NCBI GenBank assembly: GCA_028291645.1
Contig: JAQGNU010000188.1
Coordinates: 1-34,764, forward strand
Length of the DNA stretch: 34,764 nucleotides
Origin: Nevskia sp.
GTDB lineage: Bacteria > Pseudomonadota > Gammaproteobacteria > Nevskiales > Nevskiaceae
Direction of reading: 5' to 3'
Below, in pieces: positions 16,604 through 27,345 of this stretch (position 1 is the stretch's first letter; every line of letters starts with the position of its first letter). Made by a program: the position numbers and the translations under genes. The notes under the pieces are model-generated. The model was not told the DNA's origin. It made no database searches and saw only the letters and a program-made list of their open reading frames with translations.

Positions 16604-17869
16604 ATGAACAAGAAACTCACACTCTCTCTCGCCGCCGTTGCCATCAGTGCCGCAGTCGCCGGCACGCTGGCTTACGGCAACAAGCCGAAGGCCGCACCGG
16701 TGGTCGCTGCCGCGCAGGTGACGTCGGCCGAGGTGATCGTCCGTTCGGTCAAGGTCTCGGATGAATTCACCGGCCGCCTCGAAGCGGTCAACACGGTGCA
16801 GATCCGGCCGCGCGTGAATGGCTACATCCAGGCCGTCGGCTTCAAGGAAGGCGAACTGGTGCACCAGGGCCAGCTGCTGTTCCAGATCGATCCGCGGCCG
16901 TATCAGGCCGAGGTCGATCGCCTGGCCGCCAACTACGCGCAGGCGAAGGCCGAGCTGGCGCTGGCGCGCGCCAACGGTGATCGCGCACGCCGCCTGCTCG
17001 AACAGAATGCGATCTCGCGCGAAGAAGCGGATCGTCTCGGCACTGCCGACCAGAGCGCGCAAGCACAACTCGCTTCGGTCGCCGCGCAGCTCGAGAATGC
17101 CAAGCTGAATCTGGGCTACACGCATGTGACCGCGCCGATCGCCGGCCGCGCCAGCAACCAGCACGTCACGCTCGGCAATCTGGTCGCCGGCACCGACGTG
17201 CTGACGACGGTGGTCAGCGTCAATCCGATCTATGCCTATTTCGATGTCGACGAGCAGACCTATCTGAAGTATTCGGATGATCAGGCTGCGGCTGCGTCGA
17301 ATCCCGCGTCGAACGGCGGCAATCTGATCCGTCTCGGCCTCACCAACGAACAGGGTTTCCCGCACGAAGGTCGTCTCGACTTCGTCGACAATCAGGTCAG
17401 CGCGACCTCGGGCACGATCCGTCTGCGTGCGGTGCTGGATAACCAGGATGGGCGCTACACGCCAGGCCTGTTCGCACGTCTGCAATTGACCAGCGGTAAG
17501 ACCTACGATGCCGCCTTGATCGACGACCGTTCGGTCGGCACCGATCTCGGCAACCAGTTCGTCTATGTGATTGCGGCCGACAACAAGGTCGAATACCGCA
17601 AGGTCGCGCTCGGCCCTCTGGTCGATGGGCTGCGCGTCGTCACCGATGGCCTCAAAGCCGGCGACGTGGTCGTCGTCAATGGCCTGCAACGCGTGCATCC
17701 GGGCGATGTCGTACAGCCCAGCAAGGTGGCGATGAACCAGCGTCTCGACGATGCCGCGGTGCGCCGCCTGGCCGAATCGAACGCACAGGCGCCGCTGCCG
17801 CCGACCGCTGCAGCCGCCGCAGCTGCGAAAACCGCCACCGCGCTGAACACCCGCGCTACCCAGGGCTGA
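16604..17869 (+). CDS. RND efflux periplasmic adaptor (MexA/AcrA family)
   Basis: RLEAVNTVQIRPRVNGYIQAVGFKEGELVHQGQLLFQIDPRPYQAEVDRL, NLGYTHVTAPIAGRAS. Confidence 0.93.
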   Translation: MNKKLTLSLAAVAISAAVAGTLAYGNKPKAAPVVAAAQVTSAEVIVRSVKVSDEFTGRLEAVNTVQIRPRVNGYIQAVGFKEGELVHQGQLLFQIDPRPYQAEVDRLAANYAQAKAELALARANGDRARRLLEQNAISREEADRLGTADQSAQAQLASVAAQLENAKLNLGYTHVTAPIAGRASNQHVTLGNLVAGTDVLTTVVSVNPIYAYFDVDEQTYLKYSDDQAAAASNPASNGGNLIRLGLTNEQGFPHEGRLDFVDNQVSATSGTIRLRAVLDNQDGRYTPGLFARLQLTSGKTYDAALIDDRSVGTDLGNQFVYVIAADNKVEYRKVALGPLVDGLRVVTDGLKAGDVVVVNGLQRVHPGDVVQPSKVAMNQRLDDAAVRRLAESNAQAPLPPTAAAAAAAKTATALNTRATQG

Positions 17870-17900
17870 TCGGCGCAAGCCGGAGCCAATCGAGTCTTCA

Positions 17901-20900
17901 ATGAATATCTCGCAATTTTTCGTCAACCGCCCGATCTTCGCCGCGGTGCTGTCCATACTGATCGTCATCGCTGGCGCGCTGGCGCTGCCGAACCTGCCGA
18001 TCAGCGAATATCCGGAAGTGGTCCCGCCGACGGTGGTGGTGCGCGCCAATTTTCCCGGCGCCAATCCGAAGACCATCGCGGAAACCGTGGCGACACCGCT
18101 GGAAGAGCAGATCAATGGCGTCGAGCAGATGCTGTACATGTCCTCGCAGGCGACCAGCGATGGCGCCTTGCAGCTGACCGTCACCTTCGCGCTCGGCACC
18201 GATCTCGACAAGGCGCAGGTGCAGGTGCAGAACCGCGTGTCGCAGGCACTGCCGAAGCTGCCGGAGGAAGTGCAGCGGCTCGGCGTCACCACCGACAAGA
18301 GCTCGCCGGACCTGACGATGGTGGTGCACTTGCTGTCGCCGGACAGCCGCTACGACATGCTGTATCTGTCGAACTACGCGCGCCTGCACATCAAGGATGA
18401 GCTGGCGCGTCTCGACGGCGTCGGCGACGTGCAGATCTTCGGCCTCGGCGATTACAGCATGCGCATCTGGCTCGATCCGCAGAAGCTGTCGGTGATGGGC
18501 CTGACCACCGGCGATGTGGTGCGCGCGATTCGCGAGCAGAACGTCGAAGTCGCAGCCGGCGCCTTGAACGCCCCGCCCGCGCACAGCGACGAGAGCTTCC
18601 AGCTCAACATCAATACCAAGGGTCGCCTGATCAACGAAGAGGATTTCCGCAACATCGTGCTGCGTGCCGGGCCCAACGGCGAGATCACGCATCTGCGCGA
18701 AGTCGCGCGAGTCGAACTTGGTTCGAGTCAATATGCGCTGCGCAGTCTGCTGAACAACAAGTCGGCCACTGCAATCCCGATCTTCCAGCGCCCCGGTTCG
18801 AACGCCATCCAGGTGTCGGACGAAGTGCGCGCGAAGATGCAGGAACTGAAGAAGGATTTCCCGCAGGGCGTCGACTACAGCATCGTCTATGACCCGACCG
18901 TGTTCGTGCGCGGTTCGATCCACGCGGTGGTGCACACGCTGTTCGAAGCGATTCTGCTGGTCGTGTTGGTGGTGATCCTGTTCCTGCAGACCTGGCGTGC
19001 ATCGATCATTCCGCTGGTGGCGGTGCCGGTATCGCTGATCGGTACGTTCGCGGTGATGAAAATCTTCGGCTTCTCGCTGAACGCGCTGTCCTTGTTCGGA
19101 CTGGTGCTGGCGATCGGTATCGTCGTCGACGATGCGATCGTCGTGGTCGAGAACGTCGAGCGCAATATCGCGCTCGGCAAATCGCCCAAGGAGGCGACGC
19201 GGCAGGCCATGCGCGAAGTCACCGGGCCGATCGTCGCCACCGCGCTGGTGCTGTGTGCGGTGTTCATCCCGACCGCGTTCATCAGCGGCCTGACCGGCCA
19301 GTTCTATCGCCAGTTCGCATTGACCATCGCGATCTCGACGGTGATCTCGGCGTTCAACTCGCTGACGCTGTCGCCTGCGCTGTCGGCGATCCTGCTGCGC
19401 AGCCACGACGCGCCGAAGGATCGCCTGACGATCGGACTCGATCGCGCGTTCGGCTGGCTGTTCCGTCCGTTCAACCGCGTGTTCGCGCGCGGCTCGAGTG
19501 AATACGTCGGCGTGGTCGGTCGGGTGACGCGCTTCAGTGCGGTCGCGCTGCTGCTGTACGGCGGCCTGATCGGTCTGACCTACCTCGGCTTCAAGAATGT
19601 GCCGACCGGCTTCGTGCCGCAGCAGGACAAGCAGTATCTGGTGTCGTTCGCGCAGCTGCCGGACGCGGCGTCGCTGGAGCGCACCGAGGAAGTCATCCGC
19701 CGCATGTCCGACATCGCGCTGAAGCAGCCGGGTGTCGAAAGCGCGGTGGCCTTCCCCGGCCTGTCGATCAATGGCTTCACCAACAGCACCAACTCCGGCA
19801 TCGTCTTCGTCACGCTCGACCCGTTCGAGAAGCGGCGCAGCAAGGAGCTGTCGGCCGGTGCGATCAGCGGCGCGCTGCAGCATCAGTACGGCAGCATCCA
19901 GGACGCCTACATCGCGATCTTCCCGCCGCCGCCGGTGCAGGGCCTCGGTACGATCGGCGGCTTCCGCATGCAGATCGAGGACCGCGGCAATTTCGGTTTC
20001 GCCGAGCTGTACAAGCAGACGCAGAACCTGATCGCCAAGGGCAAGCAGTCGGGCAAGCTAGCTGGGCTGTTCTCCAGCTTCCAGGTCAACGTGCCGCAGA
20101 TCGACGCGGACGTCGATCGTGAGAAAGCCAAGGCCGAAGGCGTCGATCTGAACGACGTGTTCCAGACCATGCAGGCCTATCTCGGCTCGCTCTACGTCAA
20201 CGACTTCAATCGTTTCGGCCGCACCTATCAGGTCAACGTTTCGGCCGAGCAGCACTTCCGCCGCGAAGCCAGCGACATCCCGCAATTGAAGACGCGCAAC
20301 GCCGCCGGCGAAATGATTCCGCTCGGTTCGTTCGTCACCGTCAAGCAGAGCGCGGGGCCGGATCGCGTCAGCCATTACAACGCCTTCACCACCGCTGAAA
20401 TCAACGGCGCTGGCGCGACCGGCGTCAGCTCGGGCCAGGCGCAAGCCCTGATGGAACAGCTGGCGAAGGAAAACCTGCCGAGCGGCATGTCGTTCGAATG
20501 GACCGACCTGACCTATCAGCAGATCCTGTCCGGCAACACCACTTCGCTGGTGTTCATGCTGTGCGTGCTGCTGGTGTTCCTGGTGCTGGCCGCGCAGTAC
20601 GAGAGTTGGTCGTTGCCCTTGGTCGTGATCCTGATCGTACCGATGGGCCTGTTCTCGGCCATCAGCGGCGTCTGGATGTCGGGCGGCGACAACAATGTGT
20701 TCACCCAGATCGGCTTGATCGTACTGGTCGGCCTCGCCTGTAAGAACGCGATTCTGATCGTCGAATTCGCACGCGAACGCCAGCACGAAGGCATGTCGCT
20801 GATCGCCGCGGTGAAGGAAGCCGCGAAGCTGCGCTTGCGCCCGATCCTGATGACCTCGTGGGCATTCATCATGGGCGTGGTGCCGCTGGTGACCTCGACC

Positions 20901-21092
20901 GGCGCCGGTGCCGAGATGCGTCATGCGATGGGCGTGGCGGTGTTCTCCGGCATGCTCGGCGTGACCTTCTTCGGCCTGCTGCTGACGCCGGTGTTCTACG
21001 TCGTCATCCAGGGCTTCGTCGAGCGTCGCGCGGCGGCGAAACAGCTGCCGCCAGCGACGACGGCCGCAGCTCCGCATACCGCGCGCGCGTAA
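17901..21092 (+). CDS. RND efflux inner-membrane permease (HAE1, AcrB/MexB family)
   Basis: MNISQFFVNRPIFAAVLSILIVIAGALALPNLPISEYPEVVPPTVVV; GIVVDDAIVVVENVER; length 1063 aa. Confidence 0.96.
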   Translation: MNISQFFVNRPIFAAVLSILIVIAGALALPNLPISEYPEVVPPTVVVRANFPGANPKTIAETVATPLEEQINGVEQMLYMSSQATSDGALQLTVTFALGTDLDKAQVQVQNRVSQALPKLPEEVQRLGVTTDKSSPDLTMVVHLLSPDSRYDMLYLSNYARLHIKDELARLDGVGDVQIFGLGDYSMRIWLDPQKLSVMGLTTGDVVRAIREQNVEVAAGALNAPPAHSDESFQLNINTKGRLINEEDFRNIVLRAGPNGEITHLREVARVELGSSQYALRSLLNNKSATAIPIFQRPGSNAIQVSDEVRAKMQELKKDFPQGVDYSIVYDPTVFVRGSIHAVVHTLFEAILLVVLVVILFLQTWRASIIPLVAVPVSLIGTFAVMKIFGFSLNALSLFGLVLAIGIVVDDAIVVVENVERNIALGKSPKEATRQAMREVTGPIVATALVLCAVFIPTAFISGLTGQFYRQFALTIAISTVISAFNSLTLSPALSAILLRSHDAPKDRLTIGLDRAFGWLFRPFNRVFARGSSEYVGVVGRVTRFSAVALLLYGGLIGLTYLGFKNVPTGFVPQQDKQYLVSFAQLPDAASLERTEEVIRRMSDIALKQPGVESAVAFPGLSINGFTNSTNSGIVFVTLDPFEKRRSKELSAGAISGALQHQYGSIQDAYIAIFPPPPVQGLGTIGGFRMQIEDRGNFGFAELYKQTQNLIAKGKQSGKLAGLFSSFQVNVPQIDADVDREKAKAEGVDLNDVFQTMQAYLGSLYVNDFNRFGRTYQVNVSAEQHFRREASDIPQLKTRNAAGEMIPLGSFVTVKQSAGPDRVSHYNAFTTAEINGAGATGVSSGQAQALMEQLAKENLPSGMSFEWTDLTYQQILSGNTTSLVFMLCVLLVFLVLAAQYESWSLPLVVILIVPMGLFSAISGVWMSGGDNNVFTQIGLIVLVGLACKNAILIVEFARERQHEGMSLIAAVKEAAKLRLRPILMTSWAFIMGVVPLVTSTGAGAEMRHAMGVAVFSGMLGVTFFGLLLTPVFYVVIQGFVERRAAAKQLPPATTAAAPHTARA

Positions 21093-21121
21093 GCGCATCC
21101 GGTCATCAATCAGAGACTTCG

Positions 21122-22594
21122 ATGAACCTAAATTCGTTAACTGCAGTAAAACCCAAATGGCGCTCGGCTGTGCTGAGCAGCCTGCTGGCGCTGAGCATGA
21201 CGGCCTGCGCGGTCGGCCCCGACTATCACCAGCCGGAGCTTGCACCGGTGACGCTGAAGAACGCCGACGCCACCATCGCGCAAGGCTACGAAGCGCGCTG
21301 GTGGAGCCAGTTCGGCGACAGCACGCTGGACGCGCTGATCCAGCAGGCCGTTGCCAGTAACCTCGATCTGAAGCAGGCGCTGGCGCGCGTTGCCGCCGCA
21401 CGCGCGGCAGTCGGCGAAGCGCATTCGAATCTGTTGCCGACCGTGTCGACCGATGCCAGCTTCACGCGCAGCCGGCTGGAGCAGCCGGGCTTCACCAAGG
21501 AGCGCGTCGGTATCAGCCAGTACCAAGGCGGTTTCGACGCCAGCTGGGAAGTCGACGTGTTCGGCGGCATCCGGCGTTCGGTCGAATCGGCACGCGCGCA
21601 GGCACAGGCCACCGATGCGCAGCTGCGCGACGTGCAGGTGCGCGTGATCGCGGAAGTCGCGCGCAACTACTTCGAACTGCGCGGCACGCAGCTGCGGCTC
21701 GATATCGCTTCGCGCGATCTCGATACGCAGGTCCAGACCGTCAAGCTGACGCAGGCGCGTCGCGATATCGGCAGCGGCCTCGAGCAGGATGTCGCCAGCG
21801 CGGCCGCGCGCCTGGCGGCGACGCAGGCGCAGATTCCGCTGCTGGTAGCGTCTTCGGATCGCTCCAAGTACCGGCTCGCGGTATTGCTCGGCGTGCGTCC
21901 AGGTGAACTGAACGTCGACCTGTCGCCGAAGTCGTTCACCGCGATCAGCCATGCGCTGGCGATCGGCGCGCCGGGCGACGTGCTGGCACGCCGTCCGGAC
22001 GTGCGCGTGGCCGAACGGGATCTCGCTTCCGCGACGGCGAATGTCGGCGTCGCCCAGGCCGATTTCTATCCGCACATCGAAGTCGGCGGCTTCATCGGCT
22101 TCCTGTCCGGCAGCAGTGCCGACATCGGCAGCGTCGCCTCGCATGGCTTCTCGATCGGCCCGAGCATCACCTGGAACGGCCTCAACTTCCAGCGTGTGCA
22201 ATCGCGTCTGCATGAGCGCAAGGCCAATGCCGACGAGGCGCTGGCGAACTATCAGCAGACCGTGCTGCTGGCGCTGGAAGATATCGAAGGCTCGCTGACC
22301 GAGTTCAACCAGGAACGCGTGCGCACCGATCATCTGATCGAACAGGCCAAACAGAGCCGCCGTGCGGCCGATCTCGCCGCGATCCGCTACAAGGAAGGCG
22401 CCACCGATTTCCTGACGCTGCTCGACGCGCAACGCACCGCGCTGTCGGCCGAAGATGATCTGGCGCAGGCGGAGACCGCGATCAACACCAGCACGATCGC
22501 CGTGTACAAGGCGCTCGGCGGCGGCTGGGAAGCCTGCGGCGACGCGCAATGCAGCCAGCTTGCCTCAGCTGGAGCAGCTGCCGGCGCGCCCTAA
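21122..22594 (+). CDS. RND efflux outer-membrane lipoprotein (OprM/NodT family)
   Basis: LSMTACAVGPDYHQPELAP lipobox; LARRPDVRVAERDLASATANVGVAQADFYPHI. Confidence 0.94.
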   Translation: MNLNSLTAVKPKWRSAVLSSLLALSMTACAVGPDYHQPELAPVTLKNADATIAQGYEARWWSQFGDSTLDALIQQAVASNLDLKQALARVAAARAAVGEAHSNLLPTVSTDASFTRSRLEQPGFTKERVGISQYQGGFDASWEVDVFGGIRRSVESARAQAQATDAQLRDVQVRVIAEVARNYFELRGTQLRLDIASRDLDTQVQTVKLTQARRDIGSGLEQDVASAAARLAATQAQIPLLVASSDRSKYRLAVLLGVRPGELNVDLSPKSFTAISHALAIGAPGDVLARRPDVRVAERDLASATANVGVAQADFYPHIEVGGFIGFLSGSSADIGSVASHGFSIGPSITWNGLNFQRVQSRLHERKANADEALANYQQTVLLALEDIEGSLTEFNQERVRTDHLIEQAKQSRRAADLAAIRYKEGATDFLTLLDAQRTALSAEDDLAQAETAINTSTIAVYKALGGGWEACGDAQCSQLASAGAAAGAP

Positions 22595-22605
22595 CGGAAT
22601 CGACG

Positions 22606-23769
22606 ATGGCCGACGGCGAGCAATCCGACTGGAGCCGGCCGACGATCTCGCGTTCGTCGGCGCAGGCTGGCGCGACGCGCGCGACAGCGCTAGATTCGCG
22701 CCTCTCTACAGTCGTCGCGCTGGGCCTGCTGAGCCTTGTTCTGGTCGCCACGGCGCAAGGAATGCTGATGTCGGCGATGGATAGCTTCAATCTGCACGCG
22801 TTTGGTCCGCTGTTCGCGTTCGTCGCGGTGTTCGCTGCTGCGCTCGGCCTGCCGGTACCGGCGATGCCGGCGCTGATTCTGACCGGCGGTGTACTGGCCG
22901 GCGTGCAGGGCAGCCCCGGCCTGGCGCTGGCCGACTTCTTCGGCGCGCTGCTCGGCGCCGCGGTCGGCGATACGCTGTGGTTCATCGCCGGCCGCCGCCA
23001 CGGCTTCAAGGTATTGCGTCTGTTGTGTCGCATCTCGCTGTCGCGCGATACCTGCGTGCGCCGCACCGAAGGCTTCTTCGAACGTCGCGGCGTGCGCCTG
23101 CTGCTGTTCGCGCGCTTCGTGCCGGGGCTGTCGCTGGTGTCGGTGCCGATGTCGGGCTCGGCGGCGGTGCCGTACCTCAAGTTCGTGCTGTTCGACCTCA
23201 GCGGCGCCGCGCTCTGGATCAGCCTCGGCCTGCTGCTCGGCTATAGTTTTTCCAATCAGATCGACGCGCTGCTGAGCTTCCTGCAGCAGTTCGGCATCGG
23301 TCTGGTCAAGCTCGCGCTGGCGATCATCATCGGCTACATCGCGTTCCGTTGGGTCGAACGCCAGCGACTGCTGCGCCAGTTGCGCATGAGCCGCATCTCG
23401 GCCAGCGAACTGTATGCCTTGATGGCGAACGGTCCGCCGCCGGTGGTGATCGACGTGCGCTCGCGCGAAAGCCGCCGTCTCGATCCCTATCTGATTCCCG
23501 GTGCGCAGCTGTTCGATCTGGAAAAGGATGCCCGCGAACTGGCGCACCTGCGCCGCGAAGGTCCGGTGATCGTCTATTGCTCGTGCCCGAACGAGGCCTC
23601 CGCCGCCGCACTGGCGCAACGCATGCGCAAGCTCGGTTTCGCCGAAGTACGTCCGCTGCATGGCGGACTCGACGCCTGGCGCAAGGCCGGCTGGGAACTG
23701 CAGCGGTGGATCGAACCCGAGCGTGCGGAGATTCTGCAGTTCGCATCGGTCGCAAACCATCGGACTTAA
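22606..23769 (+). CDS. DedA/VTT-domain membrane protein fused to C-terminal rhodanese
   Basis: N-terminal DedA (GDTLWFIAGRRHG, FARFVPGLSLVSVPMSG), C-terminal rhodanese (VVIDVRSRESRRLDPYLIPGAQLFDLE, IVYCSCPNEASAA active Cys, LHGGLDAWRKAGWEL). Confidence 0.9.
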   Translation: MADGEQSDWSRPTISRSSAQAGATRATALDSRLSTVVALGLLSLVLVATAQGMLMSAMDSFNLHAFGPLFAFVAVFAAALGLPVPAMPALILTGGVLAGVQGSPGLALADFFGALLGAAVGDTLWFIAGRRHGFKVLRLLCRISLSRDTCVRRTEGFFERRGVRLLLFARFVPGLSLVSVPMSGSAAVPYLKFVLFDLSGAALWISLGLLLGYSFSNQIDALLSFLQQFGIGLVKLALAIIIGYIAFRWVERQRLLRQLRMSRISASELYALMANGPPPVVIDVRSRESRRLDPYLIPGAQLFDLEKDARELAHLRREGPVIVYCSCPNEASAAALAQRMRKLGFAEVRPLHGGLDAWRKAGWELQRWIEPERAEILQFASVANHRT

Positions 23770-23776
23770 GGCAAGC

Positions 23777-23803
23777 GCGCGCCGATGACGACGATCGGCG
23801 CGC
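23777..23803. terminator. Hairpin, possible terminator after the DedA-rhodanese gene
   Basis: gcgcgccgat-gacgacg-atcggcgcgc, perfect 10-bp stem just after the stop; no clear T tract. Confidence 0.4.
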
Positions 23804-23838
23804 CGGATCTTGTCGGGCACGCGCCGCACCACGCATAG

Positions 23839-24264
<426 letters not shown>

Positions 24265-24465
24265 CACTGCGGCGGCGGCGGCGCGACGTAAGCGCGGTGA
24301 AGTGATCCGATCGGATCAGGTCCGCCGCCGCGGGCTCGCTAGACTCAGGTGCTGCGGTTCGATGCACTAGCGATAAATCCGCCCGGCACGGCCGCACTTA
24401 TTTCATGAATGCGGAAGCTCGCCCGGGTTTTTCGCGCCACCCGCTTCGCCTGGAGGAGTCCGGCC

Positions 24466-25002
24466 ATGCCTTTAACCCGCGATCAAATCGAAGCGCGCGC
24501 CGTCGCGCTGCAGGTTGCCTTCGTCGAGGCCGCGCGCCGCAACGAATGGCGCTGGATCGCCGACGAGTTTTACGCGCAGGATTGCGAATACGTCTGCGAA
24601 TACGCCGGCACCATGCTGGTCCGTGCGCGCAGTCGCGACGAAATCCGCGCCACCCACTACGGCCGCGACATGATGGTCGGCTGGGAGGGCTGGAGCTTTC
24701 CGATCGAGCGCTACACCACGCACGGCAATCAGATCATCACGCACTGGTGGAATCGCGGCCCCGGCACGCGCGCCGACGGCAGCCATTATCAAACGCCTGG
24801 CGTGTCGTTCATCACCGTCAACGACGACGGACTGTTCACCAGCCAGCTCGACCTGTTCGATCTCGCCCACCAGATGCATCTGTGCGACGAGCTCGACGCG
24901 GCCGGATTGCTGTCGGCGAAACTGAAAGAACTCTGGGTGGTGCCGACCAAGCAGCGGCTGATCGAAATGCTCAGTCGCAACTTGCCGGCGGCGGCCCGAT
25001 AG
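24466..25002 (+). CDS. SnoaL/NTF2-like protein
   Basis: FVEAARRNEWRWIADEFYAQDCEYVCEYAGTMLVRARSRDEIRATHYGRDMMVGWEGWSFP. Confidence 0.7.
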   Translation: MPLTRDQIEARAVALQVAFVEAARRNEWRWIADEFYAQDCEYVCEYAGTMLVRARSRDEIRATHYGRDMMVGWEGWSFPIERYTTHGNQIITHWWNRGPGTRADGSHYQTPGVSFITVNDDGLFTSQLDLFDLAHQMHLCDELDAAGLLSAKLKELWVVPTKQRLIEMLSRNLPAAAR

Positions 25003-25226
25003 CAGCAGCGACAAGCTTTCATCCGGCTTTCATCGGACCACAGTCCGATTCGGCATCATGTCGGCAACGATGCTGCTGACGAGCCTGATCGACCTGAAAG
25101 CAGCAGAAGAATGGGCCGATGTCTTGCGATCGCTTCGGCAGAATGTCGCCAAGTATCAACCGGCTGGCCGAAAAAGATTATTCTTTTTATACTCTCCTTT
25201 TCCATCCGATCGGAGCATGAGCATCG

Positions 25227-26111
25227 ATGCGTGGGTTAAGTTCGACGCAACGGGACATGAGCTTCTTTTTGCCGGGCAACGACATCGGCATTCTGTTGAT
25301 CCACGGCCTCACCGGCACGCCGGTGGAAATGCGCTATGTCGGCAAGGGGCTTGCGCGCGCCGGCTACACCGTTTACGGCGCACAACTCGCCGGCCATTGC
25401 GGCACCGAGCAGGATCTGGCCGCGACCGGCTGGCAGGACTGGGCCGACAGCGCGCTCGCAGCGCTCGACCATCTGCGCCAGCATGTCAGCCGCGTCTTCG
25501 TCGGCGGCCTGTCGATGGGCGCGATCATGGCCTTGCATCTGGCCGCGCAACGGCGCGACGGTGTCGATGGCCTGCTGCTCTACGGACCGACGCTGAAGTA
25601 CGACGGCTGGACCATTCCCTGGTACAGCTTCCTGCTGAAATTCCTGATCTACACGCCGTTCGGCAAGCGCTACGTCTTCATGGAGAAACCGCCTTACGGC
25701 ATCAAGGACGAGCGACTGCGCAAGCGTGTCGTGCAGAACATGCTGTCCGGCAACAGCGCCGATGCCGGCCTCGCCGGCCTGCCGTCGTTCTGTCTGCAAC
25801 AGATGTGGGCGCTGAGCCAACAGGTCGAGTCTGAACTGGCGCAAATACAGGTGCCGACACTGATTCTGCATGCGCGCGAAGACGATGTCGCCAGCCTGAA
25901 GAACCCGCTGAAGATTCTGCAAGCTGTAGCGGGCCCGGCCGAACTGGTGTTGATGAACGACAGTTATCACATGATCACGGTCGATCGCGAACGCGATCAG
26001 GTGGTCGCGCGCAGCATCGAACATATCAGCCGATTCGCGCAGCCGCAGCATTCGAATCTGCAACGCGGAATCCCGCAGCCGGCGCAAACCCGCATGCAGG
26101 CACAGGCCTAA
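25227..26111 (+). CDS. Alpha/beta hydrolase (carboxylesterase-like)
   Basis: IGILLIHGLTGTPVEMRYVGKGLARAGYTVYGAQLAGHCG, GGLSMGAIMALHLA (GxSxG). Confidence 0.9.
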   Translation: MRGLSSTQRDMSFFLPGNDIGILLIHGLTGTPVEMRYVGKGLARAGYTVYGAQLAGHCGTEQDLAATGWQDWADSALAALDHLRQHVSRVFVGGLSMGAIMALHLAAQRRDGVDGLLLYGPTLKYDGWTIPWYSFLLKFLIYTPFGKRYVFMEKPPYGIKDERLRKRVVQNMLSGNSADAGLAGLPSFCLQQMWALSQQVESELAQIQVPTLILHAREDDVASLKNPLKILQAVAGPAELVLMNDSYHMITVDRERDQVVARSIEHISRFAQPQHSNLQRGIPQPAQTRMQAQA

Positions 26112-26116
26112 AAGAA

Positions 26117-26147
26117 AACCCGCCGGCAGCGGCGCTGCGGGCGGGTT
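26117..26147. terminator. Bidirectional intrinsic terminator between convergent genes
   Basis: aacccgcc-g-gcagc-ggc-gctgc-g-ggcgggtt hairpin; A-rich on the left side. Confidence 0.8.
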
Positions 26148-26165
26148 CGGGACTGCGATAAAACC

Positions 26166-27182
26166 TTAAGCGGCGCGCTCCAGCGACTGATCCCATTTGC
26201 CGAGCGCGGCCAAGCTGTTCATCTTGGCACGATGCTGATGCGCCGCCTTGCCGGCGTCGACGTTTTTGCCGCTCCAGGCCTTCAGTGCCGCGGCTTGCAG
26301 CGCGCGTCCGTAAGAGAACGTCAGACCCCACGGCAGCGGGCCGGCCTTGTTCATCGCATCAAGGTGCGCGGTGGCGAGCTCGTCGCTCTGACCGCCGGAC
26401 AGGAAAGCGATGCCCGGCACCGCCGCTGGCACATGGCGGCGCAGCACACGCAGCGTACGCTCGGCGACTTCCTCGATGCAGGCCTGATCGCTGCAACCGG
26501 CACCGGAGACCACCATGTTCGGCTTCAGGATGATGCCTTCGAGCACAACGCGTTGCGCGTACAACTCGCCGAACACCGCGGCCAGCACGACATCGGTGAC
26601 GTCTTCGCAGGTTTCGATGTCGTTGTCGCCATCCATCAACACTTCCGGCTCGACGATCGGCACGATGTCGGCTTCCTGACACAGCGCTGCATAGCGCGCC
26701 AGCGCATGCGCGTTGACGTGGATCGCGTAGTCGGTCGGGCTGTCCTCGCCGATGGTGATGACGGCGCGCCACTTGGCGAAACGGGCACCGGCCGCGCGGT
26801 ATTTTTCGAGACGCTCGCGCAGGCCGTCGAGGCCTTCGGTGACGGTTTCTTCGGCAACGCCGCCGGCCAGCGGCTTGGCGCCCTGGTCGACCTTGATCCC
26901 CGGAATCACGCCTCTGGCAGCCAGCAGCTTCGGAAACGGCGTGTCGTCGAGGCCTTTGTCGAACAGGGTTTCCTCGAACAGGATGACGCCGCTGGTGTAC
27001 TTCTCGAAGTCCGGCGTGGTGAACAGCATGTCGCGGTAGGCACGGCGATGCGCCCAGGTGTTTTCGATGCCGATCTGGTCGAAGCGCTTCTTGATGGTGC
27101 CGGTGGATTCATCGGCGGCGAGGATGCCCTTGCCCGGTGCAACCATCGCGAGCGCGGTTTCGTGGAGAGTCTTGAGATTCAA
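26166..27182 (-). CDS. Class I fructose-bisphosphate aldolase
   Basis: MVAPGKGILAADESTGTIKKRF, FAKWRAVITIG, IVEPEVLMDGDNDIETCE, LEGIILKPNMVVSG (Schiff-base Lys), FLSGGQSDE. Confidence 0.95.
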   Translation of the reverse strand: MNLKTLHETALAMVAPGKGILAADESTGTIKKRFDQIGIENTWAHRRAYRDMLFTTPDFEKYTSGVILFEETLFDKGLDDTPFPKLLAARGVIPGIKVDQGAKPLAGGVAEETVTEGLDGLRERLEKYRAAGARFAKWRAVITIGEDSPTDYAIHVNAHALARYAALCQEADIVPIVEPEVLMDGDNDIETCEDVTDVVLAAVFGELYAQRVVLEGIILKPNMVVSGAGCSDQACIEEVAERTLRVLRRHVPAAVPGIAFLSGGQSDELATAHLDAMNKAGPLPWGLTFSYGRALQAAALKAWSGKNVDAGKAAHQHRAKMNSLAALGKWDQSLERAA

Positions 27183-27345
27183 AGGTACGGCCTCTTCAGT
27201 GGGGTCGATAAGTGGATGCGATCGGGGGCACAGCGAGGCCTAGTTTATCCGCTGACGATTTTTCCACCAATATCCGGGCATCTGACGCAATCCCGCGCGC
27301 CCGAACGAGCCGCGCCGCAACGGCCGGCGACAAGCTGTATGCAGC

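Noticed and set aside
16262-19883. Long minus-strand ORFs (678 aa and 661 aa)
   Set aside because: Antisense shadows of the adaptor and RND permease genes, with low-complexity RHQD-rich translations and no recognisable domains.
20058-22549. Minus-strand ORFs of 447 and 470 aa
   Set aside because: Antisense to the RND permease and OprM-like genes; shadow ORFs.
25058-25834. 258-aa plus-strand ORF
   Set aside because: Most of it overlaps the alpha/beta hydrolase in another frame; C-terminal part is R/A/P-rich shadow sequence. The first ~50 codons remain uncertain.
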